Shown here in pieces: positions 25,885 through 35,395 of a stretch of 64,000 nt of DNA. The DNA lies in assembly GCA_016208495.1 (NCBI GenBank), contig JACQXX010000045.1:1-64000 (forward strand), given 5' to 3'. Origin of the DNA: Acidobacteriota bacterium (GTDB lineage: Bacteria; Acidobacteriota; Blastocatellia; Chloracidobacteriales; Chloracidobacteriaceae). The notes below the pieces were generated by a model, which made no database searches, had not been told where the DNA came from, and saw nothing but the letters and a program-made list of their open reading frames with translations. Positions within the stretch are counted from its first letter, which is position 1; every line of letters begins with the position of its first letter. Both the position numbers and the translations under genes were made by a program.

Positions 25885-27729
25885 TTATAAGACTGTCTCA
25901 CGAATCACTTCTTCAATGGTTGTGATCCCCTGTTTAACTTTTTCAATCCCACTTTGACGAAGGGAAAGCATACCTTTGTAGCCAGGTTTGTCTTCCATGG
26001 CTTTTTTCTTGATTTCAAGGGCCGAGGCACCAACCAGGATCAGTTCTCGCAGTTCATCGGTCATTTCCATAACTTCATAGAGTCCGACGCGCCCTTTATA
26101 CCCGCTTCCTTTACATTTCGGGCACTCTCGACCATCTGGTAACCGACCGTGTCCCTCCACAATCGTGATGCTGGAGGCATCTTCGGGTGAAAACCCAACT
26201 TCAAGCAGGGTTTGCAGCGGAGGTTGAACCTTGGCGGGCGCTTTGCACTCGGTGCAAATTCGGCGAATCAACCGCTGGGCTTGAATCAGGTTCACTGAGG
26301 TCGCCACCAGAAAGGGTTCAATTCCCATATTCATCAAGCGACTAACGGTAGACGGGGCGTCGTTGGTGTGGAGCGTTGACAGCACAAGGTGGCCGGTCAG
26401 CGCCGCTTTGACAGCAATTTCAGCCGTTTCAAAGTCTCGGATCTCTCCGACCAGAATAATATTTGGATCCTGCCGGAGAAATGACCGCAACGTGGCCGCA
26501 AAATTTAAGCCGATTTGTTCCTTCATCTGGACCTGATTGATTCCAGTCAAGTTAAATTCGACCGGATCTTCAGCCGTCATGATGTTGGTATCGGGGGTGT
26601 TTAAACTGGAGAGTGCTGAATAAAGGGTGTTGGTTTTACCAGATCCTGTCGGGCCGGTCACCAGCACCATGCCATAGGGCTTGGCGATTTGGCGCTTGAA
26701 TCGTTCCAGGCTTTGGACCTCAAACCCAAGCTTGGTCATATCAAGCATGAGCTTTTCTTTATCAAGCAACCGCATGACGATCTTTTCGCCCCAGAGGGTG
26801 GGGAGAGTCGAAACCCGGAAATCAAGGTCACGGGCCCGACCTTCGCGGCGAAGTTTAATTTTGATACGACCATCCTGGGGAAGGCGCTTTTCCGCAATGT
26901 CCAGTTTGGACATGATTTTGATACGGGACGTGAGAGCATCCCGCATTTTTTGGGGAGGCCGCATGATCTCTTTCAAAATCCCGTCAATCCGGAACCGAAT
27001 GCGGAACTCTTTTTCATAGGGTTCAATATGAATATCGCTGGCGCCATATTCCAATGAATTGACCAGAACCAGGTTGACGAGTTTAACAACCGGAGCTTCG
27101 TTGGCCCCTTTCTCTGAATCATCAAGGTTGATTTCGTCCTGTTCTTCTAACACCTCAAGGTTGGTTGATTCGTCATCAATAAACTCACTCATCTGATCAG
27201 ATAATGATGTACTGCTGGCGGCTGAGGACGCCTGGGAGGAGCCGCCACCGCCCATGAATTGCTCGTTAAACTGGTTCATTTGACTGGCCAGTTCGAGACC
27301 ACGCTCTGGGGCATAGTATTTATCCAGCGCCTTGAGCATTGCGATTTCCGAGACCACAACCTGCTCGATACTGAGCCCCGTCATAAACTTGATATCGTCA
27401 ATGGCAAACACGTTTGCCGGATCAACCATCGCCAGGGTGAGCGTTGGTCCAACCCGTGCCAGCGGAAGCACCATATACTTGCGAGCCGTCTCTTCAGGAA
27501 TGATTTTGACGGCATTGGAATCAACATCAAAAAGATCCAGATTAACAGCCGGAACCCCATATTGACGGCTCAAAATGGATGTAATCTCTTCATCTGAAAC
27601 CAGTTTCAGGTTGACCAGAATTGAGCCAAGCCGCCCACCATGGGCACGTTGGTAATCCAGAGCTTCTTTCAGTTGTTGCGGAGTGAGTAAATTCTCTTTG
27701 AGTAGGATCTCGCCAAGCTTCGCGGACAT
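25885..27729 (-). CDS. pilB: Type IV pilus extension ATPase PilB
   Basis: A 614-residue GspE/PilB ATPase. An N-terminal MshEN domain (about 1-145) of the type that binds c-di-GMP in related proteins is followed by a Ser/Gly-rich linker and the motor domain with Walker A GPTGSGKT (359-366), NIILVGEIRD and STLHTND. A zinc-binding tetracysteine site is visible: Cys492, Cys495, Cys536 and Cys539. PilB powers pilus polymerisation. It is the first gene of the minus-strand pil cluster and is divergent from comEC. Confidence 0.95.
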   Translation of the reverse strand: MSAKLGEILLKENLLTPQQLKEALDYQRAHGGRLGSILVNLKLVSDEEITSILSRQYGVPAVNLDLFDVDSNAVKIIPEETARKYMVLPLARVGPTLTLAMVDPANVFAIDDIKFMTGLSIEQVVVSEIAMLKALDKYYAPERGLELASQMNQFNEQFMGGGGSSQASSAASSTSLSDQMSEFIDDESTNLEVLEEQDEINLDDSEKGANEAPVVKLVNLVLVNSLEYGASDIHIEPYEKEFRIRFRIDGILKEIMRPPQKMRDALTSRIKIMSKLDIAEKRLPQDGRIKIKLRREGRARDLDFRVSTLPTLWGEKIVMRLLDKEKLMLDMTKLGFEVQSLERFKRQIAKPYGMVLVTGPTGSGKTNTLYSALSSLNTPDTNIMTAEDPVEFNLTGINQVQMKEQIGLNFAATLRSFLRQDPNIILVGEIRDFETAEIAVKAALTGHLVLSTLHTNDAPSTVSRLMNMGIEPFLVATSVNLIQAQRLIRRICTECKAPAKVQPPLQTLLEVGFSPEDASSITIVEGHGRLPDGRECPKCKGSGYKGRVGLYEVMEMTDELRELILVGASALEIKKKAMEDKPGYKGMLSLRQSGIEKVKQGITTIEEVIRETVL

Positions 27730-27903
27730 GCGTGTGTTTCCCCGATAGAGAAAAAGGATAACCTAGCGGCTAAGTGTTGTCGTGGAACTGTTTTTTGGAA
27801 AACCAGAAGATTTAGAGGCTTTATAGAAAAAAGAGCAGCAACCAAAAGGACAGGGCCAGAATAGTGCAACGTCATGAAGACTGTCAAGCATCGCGTCTGA
27901 TTG

Positions 27904-27944
27904 CCGGATTTTCCCGGTGAAAACCATGATTTATCCGGTTTTTT
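27904..27944 (+). terminator. Terminator-like hairpin in the pilB-comEC intergenic region
   Basis: CCGGAT (27904-27909) pairs with ATCCGG (27933-27938), and six T residues follow directly on the plus strand. It lies upstream of comEC, so it would be a leader attenuator or end a short transcript. The stem is only six base pairs, so support is modest. Confidence 0.35.
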
Positions 27945-28022
27945 GGCAGGTCGGTTGGGAACACGGTTTGCCCTTCATTCTCCGAGTTTAATACCAATTT
28001 CGATTCTGGGGGAAATTTAATT

Positions 28023-30818
28023 GTGAAAGGGCAATCTGGTGTGTCTCAGCCGTCTCGCGGGGGATTCGATTGGACCCGAAGGCCATTATGGTATGGCAGT
28101 TGGGTGTTTGGAGCAGGCATTGGGTTTGGCTCACTTCAGTTCGTTCAAGCTACGGTTTTTTGGATCGTGGGGATTGTGGTCGCTGCCTGCCTGGCCAGTG
28201 GTTTTGGCTATCTGAAATCCTGGTCCGGATTGTGGTGGGGCAGTCTGGTGATTGCGGTCTTTGGTGTTGGAGCACTTGGTGCAATTCAGGAAAAACAGGC
28301 AGCCGTTCATCCTGACCAACTGGCTTGGATCCTGGCTCAACATCAGATTGACCCCACCGAAGCCGTCAAACTCACCGGTGTTGTCGAAGACTGGCCAGAA
28401 CCGGCCATTCAGCGCCTGTATCTCACCATGAAGGTCACTGAGGCGCGGTTCAAGGATCAAATCCAGCCGGTCCAGGGGCGAATCAGTGTTGTGTACCCAC
28501 TTGAAAAAATTACGTTCAAACAAGCCTGGGAATCCCATCCAATCGTGCCTGGCACCCTGGTTCAACTGGTTGTCAAACTCCAATGGCGGAGTCAATGCCA
28601 TAATCCAGGCATGCTCGAACTGGATGATTTTCTGAGTGCCTCCAATTTGACGGCGATTGGTCGGGTGCAATCAATTGAATCCATCCTGGCACCAGGGACA
28701 AGCCAGGGGTGGCACATCCGGATCAGAATGCTTCGACTGCGGGCAATCAACCGCCTGTTTGAGGACTTTGAACCCCGAGTTGCAGGTCTGCTGGCCGCCT
28801 TACTCTTTGGCAGTCGGGCCTTTCTGGAGGCTGGATGGGCCGAGTCTTTTCGACAAACGGGAACGTTCCATCTGCTGGTGATCTCGGGTTCGCATCTGGC
28901 TCTCCTTGGTTGGTTGGTGGCAAGTGCCACCCGCCGCTGGTTTTCCCCGCGTTGGGTATCTGCTTCGGTCACTCTGGTCATGATCTGGAGCTACTGCTGG
29001 ATGGTTGGAAGTGAGCCACCTGTCCAGCGGGCAGCGGTGGCCATTACGGTCTGGCAACTGTGTGGACTTTTTTTCCGTCAACCTGAGCCACTCAACGTAG
29101 TGGGCGCCGCCAGCATCGCTTTATTGCTTTTCAAACCCTCAGACCTTTTTTCACCCAGTTTTCAATTGACGATTGGGGCCGTCTGGCTGCTGGTCGGCGG
29201 TGTGATGCCGCTGGTATCAAGCCTTGAACGGATTGGGAACTGGCGACCGACTCGCCAGACACCCTTGCCGCCTGTGTGCCCCAGGTGGATTCGAGTCCTG
29301 GCCGAAGCACTCTTTTGGAGCCCGCAACGCTTTGCTGAAGACATGGCGCGATCTCCGATTACCTACCAGCTTGAAAAATCAAATGCCGCGTTCTGGCTTG
29401 AGCAAATTGGTCTTCCTCAGTTCCTCAGAAAGCGATTTCCCTGGGCAAAGGTGATGAATCTTCAGGTTCTGATCCGGTGGGGCGTGGTGTTGCTGATTGC
29501 TTCTGGGATGGTTCAACTTGCATTGTTGCCGCTCAGTGCCGCCTATTTTAACCGATTCACGCCGATTGGCCTGATTTCCAATCTGGGAGCTGAACTGGTG
29601 CTGGGGCTCATTCTCATTCTGGCCAGCGGGTATTTCCTTTCGCTGGTCGTTCATTCAGGGCTCACGGGGTGGTTGGTTCTGGCGTTGGAGTGGGTCACCT
29701 CAGGGTTTGTCAAACTGGCGACCTGGGGTGCTGAGTGGTCCTGGGCAAGCTGGCGAATTCCTCACCTGGAAGGCCGGTTGATTGGCGTTTATGTCCTGTA
29801 TGGCGTGATGGTGATGGTGATGATTGCCATCCTCCAGCACTGGAAGCCACTCCTGCAAAGTCCCAGGCCAGAACCAACCTTCGGGAAAAAATATCGGGTT
29901 ATCCTGGGAGCATTTCTGGTGGCTATCTGGGGAACGCTGGCGGTCTGGATTATCAACCCACCGCGCTGGTGGACGGCAGCTCCAGCAGGTGTTTTGCGGG
30001 TAACCTTTCTCGATGTTGGGCAGGGAGATTCAGCCGTGGTTGAATTTCCAACCGGCCAGGTGATGCTCATTGACAGTGGCGGCTGGTCAGCCTGGACCAA
30101 ACCGGCTGAATCGGGATTTAATCCGGACCGGCGGGGAATTGGCGAGCGCGTTGTTTCACGGGCATTGTGGGCACGGGGGATTCGTCGTCTGGATTGGATT
30201 GTCGGAACGCACGGGGATGCTGACCATCTTCAAGGGTTTAGTGAAGTTGTTCGGAATTTCCCGGTTGGGCAAGCCTTGGGAAGCGGGAGTGAATCATCAG
30301 ACCGCACCTATCAAACCTGGCAACAGGCGCTCGACACACAGCACATTCAACTGATTCAACTGGGAGCCGGGTATCGCTGGGAAGTCGGGGCGGTGCAGGT
30401 CGAGGTCCTTTCGCCTCCTGACGCATCTAAACGCTTCTTTCAGTCTGATAATGATAATTCTTTAGTGCTCAGGGTTTCCTATGGTCAGCAATCCTTTTTA
30501 TTTACCGGCGACATTGAAAAAACGGCTGAACACTGGCTGGTTTCCCAGTCGAATCTCCAATCCTGCACCGTTCTCAAAGCACCACATCACGGCAGCAAAA
30601 CCTCAAGCACGGTCGAGTTTTTAGAACATACCCGGCCTCAGCACGTGGTGTTTTGCGCCCCGGAGCATTCGATTTACCATCATCCTCATCCAGATGTGGT
30701 TCGTCGCTATCAGTACCTCTTTCCAGCCGCCCAACTCTGGCAGACTGGTCTGAATGGTGCGGTCACCTTTGAAACCGATGGAAACTGGCTTCAGGGGAGA
30801 GGATTTGTTGGGAAGTAA
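28023..30818 (+). CDS. comEC: ComEC/Rec2 DNA-uptake channel
   Basis: A 931-residue polytopic membrane protein starting with GTG. It has an N-terminal DUF4131-like region, a central Competence domain with many hydrophobic helices (about 235-590; GTFHLLVISGSHLALLGWL is a family hallmark) and a C-terminal metallo-beta-lactamase-like domain (about 660-925) with FLDVGQGDS, GTHGDADHLQG and APHHGSKTSS. ComEC carries single-stranded DNA through the inner membrane during natural transformation; the C-terminal domain is thought to degrade the second strand. Its position opposite the pil motor genes fits a competence role, because pili capture DNA. Confidence 0.93.
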   Translation: MKGQSGVSQPSRGGFDWTRRPLWYGSWVFGAGIGFGSLQFVQATVFWIVGIVVAACLASGFGYLKSWSGLWWGSLVIAVFGVGALGAIQEKQAAVHPDQLAWILAQHQIDPTEAVKLTGVVEDWPEPAIQRLYLTMKVTEARFKDQIQPVQGRISVVYPLEKITFKQAWESHPIVPGTLVQLVVKLQWRSQCHNPGMLELDDFLSASNLTAIGRVQSIESILAPGTSQGWHIRIRMLRLRAINRLFEDFEPRVAGLLAALLFGSRAFLEAGWAESFRQTGTFHLLVISGSHLALLGWLVASATRRWFSPRWVSASVTLVMIWSYCWMVGSEPPVQRAAVAITVWQLCGLFFRQPEPLNVVGAASIALLLFKPSDLFSPSFQLTIGAVWLLVGGVMPLVSSLERIGNWRPTRQTPLPPVCPRWIRVLAEALFWSPQRFAEDMARSPITYQLEKSNAAFWLEQIGLPQFLRKRFPWAKVMNLQVLIRWGVVLLIASGMVQLALLPLSAAYFNRFTPIGLISNLGAELVLGLILILASGYFLSLVVHSGLTGWLVLALEWVTSGFVKLATWGAEWSWASWRIPHLEGRLIGVYVLYGVMVMVMIAILQHWKPLLQSPRPEPTFGKKYRVILGAFLVAIWGTLAVWIINPPRWWTAAPAGVLRVTFLDVGQGDSAVVEFPTGQVMLIDSGGWSAWTKPAESGFNPDRRGIGERVVSRALWARGIRRLDWIVGTHGDADHLQGFSEVVRNFPVGQALGSGSESSDRTYQTWQQALDTQHIQLIQLGAGYRWEVGAVQVEVLSPPDASKRFFQSDNDNSLVLRVSYGQQSFLFTGDIEKTAEHWLVSQSNLQSCTVLKAPHHGSKTSSTVEFLEHTRPQHVVFCAPEHSIYHHPHPDVVRRYQYLFPAAQLWQTGLNGAVTFETDGNWLQGRGFVGK

Positions 30819-30922
30819 TACCATTTTGGGTTCAGGGTATCGGGTTCAGGGTATCGGGAAAATACAATTCTTCCAATAGTTTAGCTTTCCCGTAATGCGA
30901 TAGGTTCATTCCAAAATTGTAT
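30817..30922. repeat. Small inverted-end element with heptamer array, copy 2
   Basis: The ends ATACCATTTTGG and CCAAAATTGTAT are inverted. Four heptamers alternating GGGTTCA and GGGTATC lie at 30828-30855, followed by GGGAAAATACAATT, as in the copy at 16797-16899. It fills the space between the convergent comEC gene and the next minus-strand gene and slightly overlaps the end of the latter. Confidence 0.65.
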
Positions 30923-32279
30923 AATTTGTGGAAAGTTGTGCTTGAAAAACCAGATCGCCATCCTGGTTGGAATTTAACCAATCTGGTTCCGGAACCGATT
31001 TCCCCCCGTCGTCATCCAGGTCTGGCCCGAGACTCCAGAACACAAGCCCGGTACCGTGGCTGTCAAGACGATATAAAAAGGGCGCCGATGAAAATGGATC
31101 TTTCGCCGGACTGGAAGCCGTAACTTGTTGGATAAGTTCAGATATATTAGTCGGCGAAGTTCTCTGTTCAATGCTCTTCTGATGAAGTGAAACAATAAAA
31201 AGACAGGCCCGAAATTCAGCCTGGATTTGCCAGGCATTCAGCAGCGACTCTTTGTCCTGAGTGGCTGGTATCGCTCGTAACAGGCTTCTCAGGTCAAGGC
31301 TTTCCGCTTTTTCCAGGAGCTGAAAGACCTGATCTTTTTTTTGAATAAAAGCCAGTGTTCGTGGAAGAAAAAAATGCCCTTCAAGTGATCGTTCAATCTC
31401 TTCCATCTTTAATTTCAACTGACTTGGTTTACCTCCGCAATGGCTGACGAATGTTCCATATTCGCCAAAGCGCCGATCAATCGCTGGTTTGGTTATGCGG
31501 GCCAAAAAACCAACGCGCTGATAGCGCATCTTTGCTGACCACGGAACCTGGGTTTGATAAAGAGACATCAGGTGGGCCTGAAGTTGAGCATACTCTGGTG
31601 ATTGAAGGCGATTTTGACTGAGTAACTTCAAAATCCGATGTAACACCACTGACTGATGTTGAAAGACCTGCCCTGCGTGATACCAGGTTGTTACGAAGAA
31701 CAAATCTTCCCATAAGCAATAAGCACGCAGAGCCAGTTGGATCGCCTCCATCTGTTTCCCGTCGGTTTCAGCCAGTCGAGACGCCACAATCAGCAAGTCG
31801 CTTAATTTCTCAACTTCATACGGAGGCAGTACTTGATCGTAGAATCTTTCAGTCCGGTTTTCAGGGCGACAAAAGAACTGCTGGTTCTGGGCTTTTTGAA
31901 TCAATAACAACGCATCTCGATAGGCGAAAACTTCCCGGCCTGCGGCTTCGCTTTGAGAAGGTTTTGATTCTTTCAAATTGCTAATTCCATAAAAGCCTGA
32001 GCTGCCTTTCACTTGAGACTCATAGATTTCTTTTTGTTTTGTAAGGGCTTTCAGGTAGTACGGCCAGGCTTCGCCATCGTCCACATTTGAAGAAAACACA
32101 GGGCGTTTCGCACCAAAGGAAGCTGACTCAGCCATAGTGATCCGATTTCGACGGGCTATTTCCATCAGTGTTTCTCTGGCCGTTTCAGTTCGATACCGTA
32201 CAGCCACTACCAAAAAGCCAATCAAAATCAGAGCAGAAAGGGAAACCCTCTTCTTCAATCGGGTTGGGGACTGCTTCAT
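30906..32279 (-). CDS. Membrane-anchored hypothetical protein
   Basis: A 457-residue protein of unknown function. The start at 32279 is set by AGGAGG five to ten bases upstream; an ATG at 32327 would add 16 residues. One membrane segment (VSLSALILIGFLVVAV) close to the N-terminus is followed by a helical extracytoplasmic region. The C-terminus contains a FLYRLDS...GPDLDDDGG pattern, which resembles the pseudopilin-like tails of many planctomycete and acidobacterial secreted proteins. No catalytic motif is recognised. It may be related in style to the 625-residue protein at 35770-37647. Its final codons overlap the repeat 30817-30922. Confidence 0.7.
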   Translation of the reverse strand: MKQSPTRLKKRVSLSALILIGFLVVAVRYRTETARETLMEIARRNRITMAESASFGAKRPVFSSNVDDGEAWPYYLKALTKQKEIYESQVKGSSGFYGISNLKESKPSQSEAAGREVFAYRDALLLIQKAQNQQFFCRPENRTERFYDQVLPPYEVEKLSDLLIVASRLAETDGKQMEAIQLALRAYCLWEDLFFVTTWYHAGQVFQHQSVVLHRILKLLSQNRLQSPEYAQLQAHLMSLYQTQVPWSAKMRYQRVGFLARITKPAIDRRFGEYGTFVSHCGGKPSQLKLKMEEIERSLEGHFFLPRTLAFIQKKDQVFQLLEKAESLDLRSLLRAIPATQDKESLLNAWQIQAEFRACLFIVSLHQKSIEQRTSPTNISELIQQVTASSPAKDPFSSAPFLYRLDSHGTGLVFWSLGPDLDDDGGKSVPEPDWLNSNQDGDLVFQAQLSTNYTILE

Positions 32280-32429
32280 ATCTTCCTCCTGAGTCAGTTC
32301 ATGCAATAGCAAAAGCCAGAACTTCATTCAAAGGGCAGCATCAACCACTTTGGTGACTGGTTTTTCGTCAGTGGGTTGGTGATTTGGCAGGCGGTTTACA
32401 AATTTTCAGAAGATGTCGGCCTGAAGCAA

Positions 32430-32903
32430 TTATGACCCAAACCGAAGTCCAAGAATTGAAGCGCTAAACGCCATCAATCCCAGACCAACCCGGAACCAGT
32501 TCCAGGCTGACCAGCGGGCTAGTTCATGTGAAAGTTCATCGGGGCTGAGTGAACCGGCGGCAAATTGCGAGTTGGCTTTTTTAAAGTAAATTTCATGCGT
32601 GGCTGTCACACACACCATGAGGACACCTGCCGTTAGTGTGGACCAACTTTTGGAACCGGCGACCAGAATGCTGGTGACGCCTGCGATAAGAGAAAGGAGC
32701 AGCGGAGCAACGGTCAGCGGTGTAAAGTACCGGTAGAGCAGGGGATGGAGTTCTCGATAAAGCGCATGAAAGCGATCTGCAGACAAACTGTGCCAGTATG
32801 GAACCAGCAGACACCCTTCGGTCAGCAACGCACCCACCAGCAGGCCAATGCCAGCCGTTGACAGGATTTGGATCAACTCGCTTGTCAGGTTCAGCAGGGG
32901 CAT
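32430..32903 (-). CDS. DUF1772-like four-helix membrane protein
   Basis: A protein of about 157 residues from ATG 32903 (the frame is open to 32951). Hydrophobic segments lie near residues 10-30, 55-75, 80-105 and 135-155. The spacing and the conserved polar residues between helices (TEGCLLVPYW, ELHPLLYRYF) are like DUF1772/anthrone-oxygenase-like proteins. The function of bacterial members is not known. It is monocistronic here, between an unknown membrane protein and serC. Confidence 0.6.
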   Translation of the reverse strand: MPLLNLTSELIQILSTAGIGLLVGALLTEGCLLVPYWHSLSADRFHALYRELHPLLYRYFTPLTVAPLLLSLIAGVTSILVAGSKSWSTLTAGVLMVCVTATHEIYFKKANSQFAAGSLSPDELSHELARWSAWNWFRVGLGLMAFSASILGLRFGS

Positions 32904-33127
32904 TTGGAAACACCTGAAAGCCACACGAGAACAAAATTGAAGTTTTACCAAATGTAGTCAGGCAAGGGCTTCATTTCAACCGAATTCCCAAAACCAGAGA
33001 GAAGATTTTCTCAGTCCACGTGATTGCCCTTGATTCTTCGTTTCAGACTTGAATACTCTCTGCCTTCCGCAAATCTTAACCTTCACTTATCACTTCATTT
33101 TTAAGTCTTTCGAAGGAGTAAACTTCC

Positions 33128-34225
33128 ATGTCGAGTCCACTACCAAAGCGAATTTTTAATTTCAGCGCCGGCCCGGCCATCATGCCAGTGTCCGTGCTGG
33201 AGCAAATCCGTGACGAAATGATGTCGTTGCCCGGCGTCGGCATGTCCGTTCTGGAAATCAGCCATCGGTCAAAAGTGTTTGATGAAATCATTCAAACAGC
33301 CGAAGCCAAACTCCGCAGCCTGATGGGGATCCCTGACAATTACCACGTGCTGTTTTTGCAGGGCGGCGCCAGTTTGCAATTCTCAATGGTGCCGATCAAC
33401 CTGCTGCCGGCCAACGGTTCTGCCGACTACATTGTAACCGGCGTCTGGTCGGAAAAGGCGGTCAAGGAAGCCAAAAAGGTCGGCACGGTGAAAACGGCTG
33501 GCACCACGAAAGCCGAGAACTTTTCGCGCATCCCGAATCAGTCAGAATTAACCCTCGACCCGGATGCCGCCTATGTGCATTTCACCTCCAACAATACAAT
33601 TTTTGGAACTGAATGGCGCACCGAACCCGAAGTTGGCAACGTGCCACTGATTTGCGACGCCTCGTCTGACATTCTGAGCCGACCGGTTGATGTTTCAAAG
33701 TATGGGATGATTTATGCCGGTGCCCAGAAGAACATTGGTCCTTCAGGAGTAACGCTGGTCATTGTGCGTGATGACTTGCTGGCGAGAATTCCTGACGGGC
33801 TGCATACCATGCTGGACTACCGGACCCACGTCAAAGACAAGTCGCTCTATAACACACCCCCAACCTTTGGGATTTATGTGATTGGACTGGTAGCGAAGTG
33901 GCTGGAAGGACTGGGCGGACTGGCAGCGATGGAGAAGATGAATCAAGAAAAAGCCGGTATTCTCTATGATGCGATTGATGCCTCTGAGTTCTATCGTGGA
34001 ACGGCTGACAAAAACAGCCGCTCACTGATGAATGTCTGCTTCCGTCTGCCAAGTGAAGAGCTTGAAAAAGACCTCATCAAACAGGCAACCGCCGCTGGGT
34101 TTGATGGGTTGAAAGGCCATCGGTCAGTCGGCGGTCTGCGGGCTTCGATTTACAACGCGTTCCCGAAAGAAGGTGTGGCCGCGCTGGTTGAATTTATGAA
34201 GGAATTTGAGCGGAAACATGCTTAG
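33128..34225 (+). CDS. serC: Phosphoserine aminotransferase SerC
   Basis: A 365-residue class V aminotransferase. It converts 3-phosphohydroxypyruvate and glutamate to O-phosphoserine and 2-oxoglutarate, the second step of serine synthesis; the family also works in pyridoxal phosphate synthesis. Visible hallmarks are NFSAGPA at the N-terminus, LFLQGGASLQF, the pyridoxal-phosphate Lys201 in YAGAQKNIGPSG and the C-terminal GHRSVGGLRASIYNA. The length is normal. A GAAGGAG ribosome site precedes the ATG. It is monocistronic, and serA and serB are not in the window. Confidence 0.97.
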   Translation: MSSPLPKRIFNFSAGPAIMPVSVLEQIRDEMMSLPGVGMSVLEISHRSKVFDEIIQTAEAKLRSLMGIPDNYHVLFLQGGASLQFSMVPINLLPANGSADYIVTGVWSEKAVKEAKKVGTVKTAGTTKAENFSRIPNQSELTLDPDAAYVHFTSNNTIFGTEWRTEPEVGNVPLICDASSDILSRPVDVSKYGMIYAGAQKNIGPSGVTLVIVRDDLLARIPDGLHTMLDYRTHVKDKSLYNTPPTFGIYVIGLVAKWLEGLGGLAAMEKMNQEKAGILYDAIDASEFYRGTADKNSRSLMNVCFRLPSEELEKDLIKQATAAGFDGLKGHRSVGGLRASIYNAFPKEGVAALVEFMKEFERKHA

Positions 34226-34231
34226 GAAGCC

Positions 34232-34388
34232 GGGTTCGGGGTTCGGGGTTCGGGGTTCGGGGTTCCGGGTTTTTGAAAGGATACTCTTTATCGTTTTTTC
34301 AAAACCCTGAACCCTGAACCCTGAACCCTGAACCCTGGTTTTCAAACCCTGAACCCTGGTTTTCAAACCCTGAACCCTGGTTTTCAAC
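34232..34388. repeat. Heptamer arrays GGGTTCG and ACCCTGA forming a hairpin
   Basis: Five GGGTTCG-type heptamers (34232-34266) are followed by a 37-bp spacer and about ten ACCCTGA/ACCCTGG-type heptamers (34304-34388), in part as 14-bp double units with TTTTCAA. The two blocks are roughly complementary, so the transcript between serC and the convergent gene can fold into a long stem. Confidence 0.85.
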
Positions 34389-34396
34389 CCCAATTC

Positions 34397-35395
34397 TCAC
34401 CGACGTGAGTCGTATCCCTTGTCAAAGCCTTCGTTGAAGCCTTTGATAAAACCACGGTCATAGTCAGTTTTGATTGGTCGCCGCCAAAGCGAGTTGCTGC
34501 GATCATTGCGGTTGCGCCGTTCACGAGCCGCTTCCTGACCTTCGGCAAATCCCATCCGGAACCCTTCGCGATATCCGCGCTCAAATTCCTGCTGGTTGAC
34601 CTGGCCCTGGTCGGCGGTGCGGAAGCCTTTTTCGAAGCCTTCAGAGTAGCCCTTCGAAAACCCTTGTTCGTACTGGTTTTCCCGGCTTGCGCGGCGGGTA
34701 CGGAAGGCATCATCCCGATTCCGGCCCGAGCGGGCAGCTTGCTGGCCATCCTGGAAGCCCAGTTTGTATCCATCGGCGTATCCGCGCTGAAAATCCTTGC
34801 CTGAATTGACTGGACGTTCGCGATAGCCTTTTTCAAACCCTTCGCGATACCCGCGTTCAAACGCATCGTCATAGGCTTTTTGGAATTTGTTACGCAGGTT
34901 GTTCACGGGCCGGGCGGTCCGGCGAAGTGATTCATCCCACTGGTTGCGATCAATGGCATTGCGTCCGTCTTTCAAGCCGGCATTGTAGCCATCTTTGTAT
35001 CCACGCTGGGTCTGTTCCTGCAGGCCCTTGGAAAATTCCTGGTCAAATCCGATCTCATACCCTTCGCGATAGCCATTGTTGTAGCCATCAGCAAACGCCA
35101 TCTCGCCCATGGTCGGGTTCCGGCGGGTCGAATAGGTGCGCAATTTTTCTTGCTTGACTTCGCGGGCACCGTCGCGGCGGCCATCCGTCAGCCCATCGCT
35201 TCGGCCCTGACGAAACCCACGATTGTAATCTTCGGCATATTCCCGGCTATATCCTTGCGGATAAGTTCCATATTGTTGATCAACTGGGCGTGGATACCGG
35301 CCAGCAGATGGGTAGTTTTGCGCCTGGGCCGAATCCACCAGGCCCATCGCGGTTACCATGAAAATCGTCATTAATGAAAGTGTCAGTTTGTTCAT
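34397..35395 (-). CDS. Secreted GX3-repeat protein
   Basis: A 332-residue protein from ATG 35395, which has GAGGAG upstream. A signal peptide (residues 1-20, ending DSAQAQ) is followed by a highly polar mature protein built of clusters of Gly-X-X-X repeats with aromatic residues next to Gly (RGYREGFEKGYR, DGYNNGYREGYEIGF, RGFIKGFNEGFDKGY). At least seven such clusters are separated by Arg/Gln/Asn-rich linkers. GX3 runs can form closely packed helices; the decaGX3 motif of eukaryotic Yae1/Lto1 is the only named parallel, but those are cytosolic. Function is unknown. Confidence 0.75.
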   Translation of the reverse strand: MNKLTLSLMTIFMVTAMGLVDSAQAQNYPSAGRYPRPVDQQYGTYPQGYSREYAEDYNRGFRQGRSDGLTDGRRDGAREVKQEKLRTYSTRRNPTMGEMAFADGYNNGYREGYEIGFDQEFSKGLQEQTQRGYKDGYNAGLKDGRNAIDRNQWDESLRRTARPVNNLRNKFQKAYDDAFERGYREGFEKGYRERPVNSGKDFQRGYADGYKLGFQDGQQAARSGRNRDDAFRTRRASRENQYEQGFSKGYSEGFEKGFRTADQGQVNQQEFERGYREGFRMGFAEGQEAARERRNRNDRSNSLWRRPIKTDYDRGFIKGFNEGFDKGYDSRR

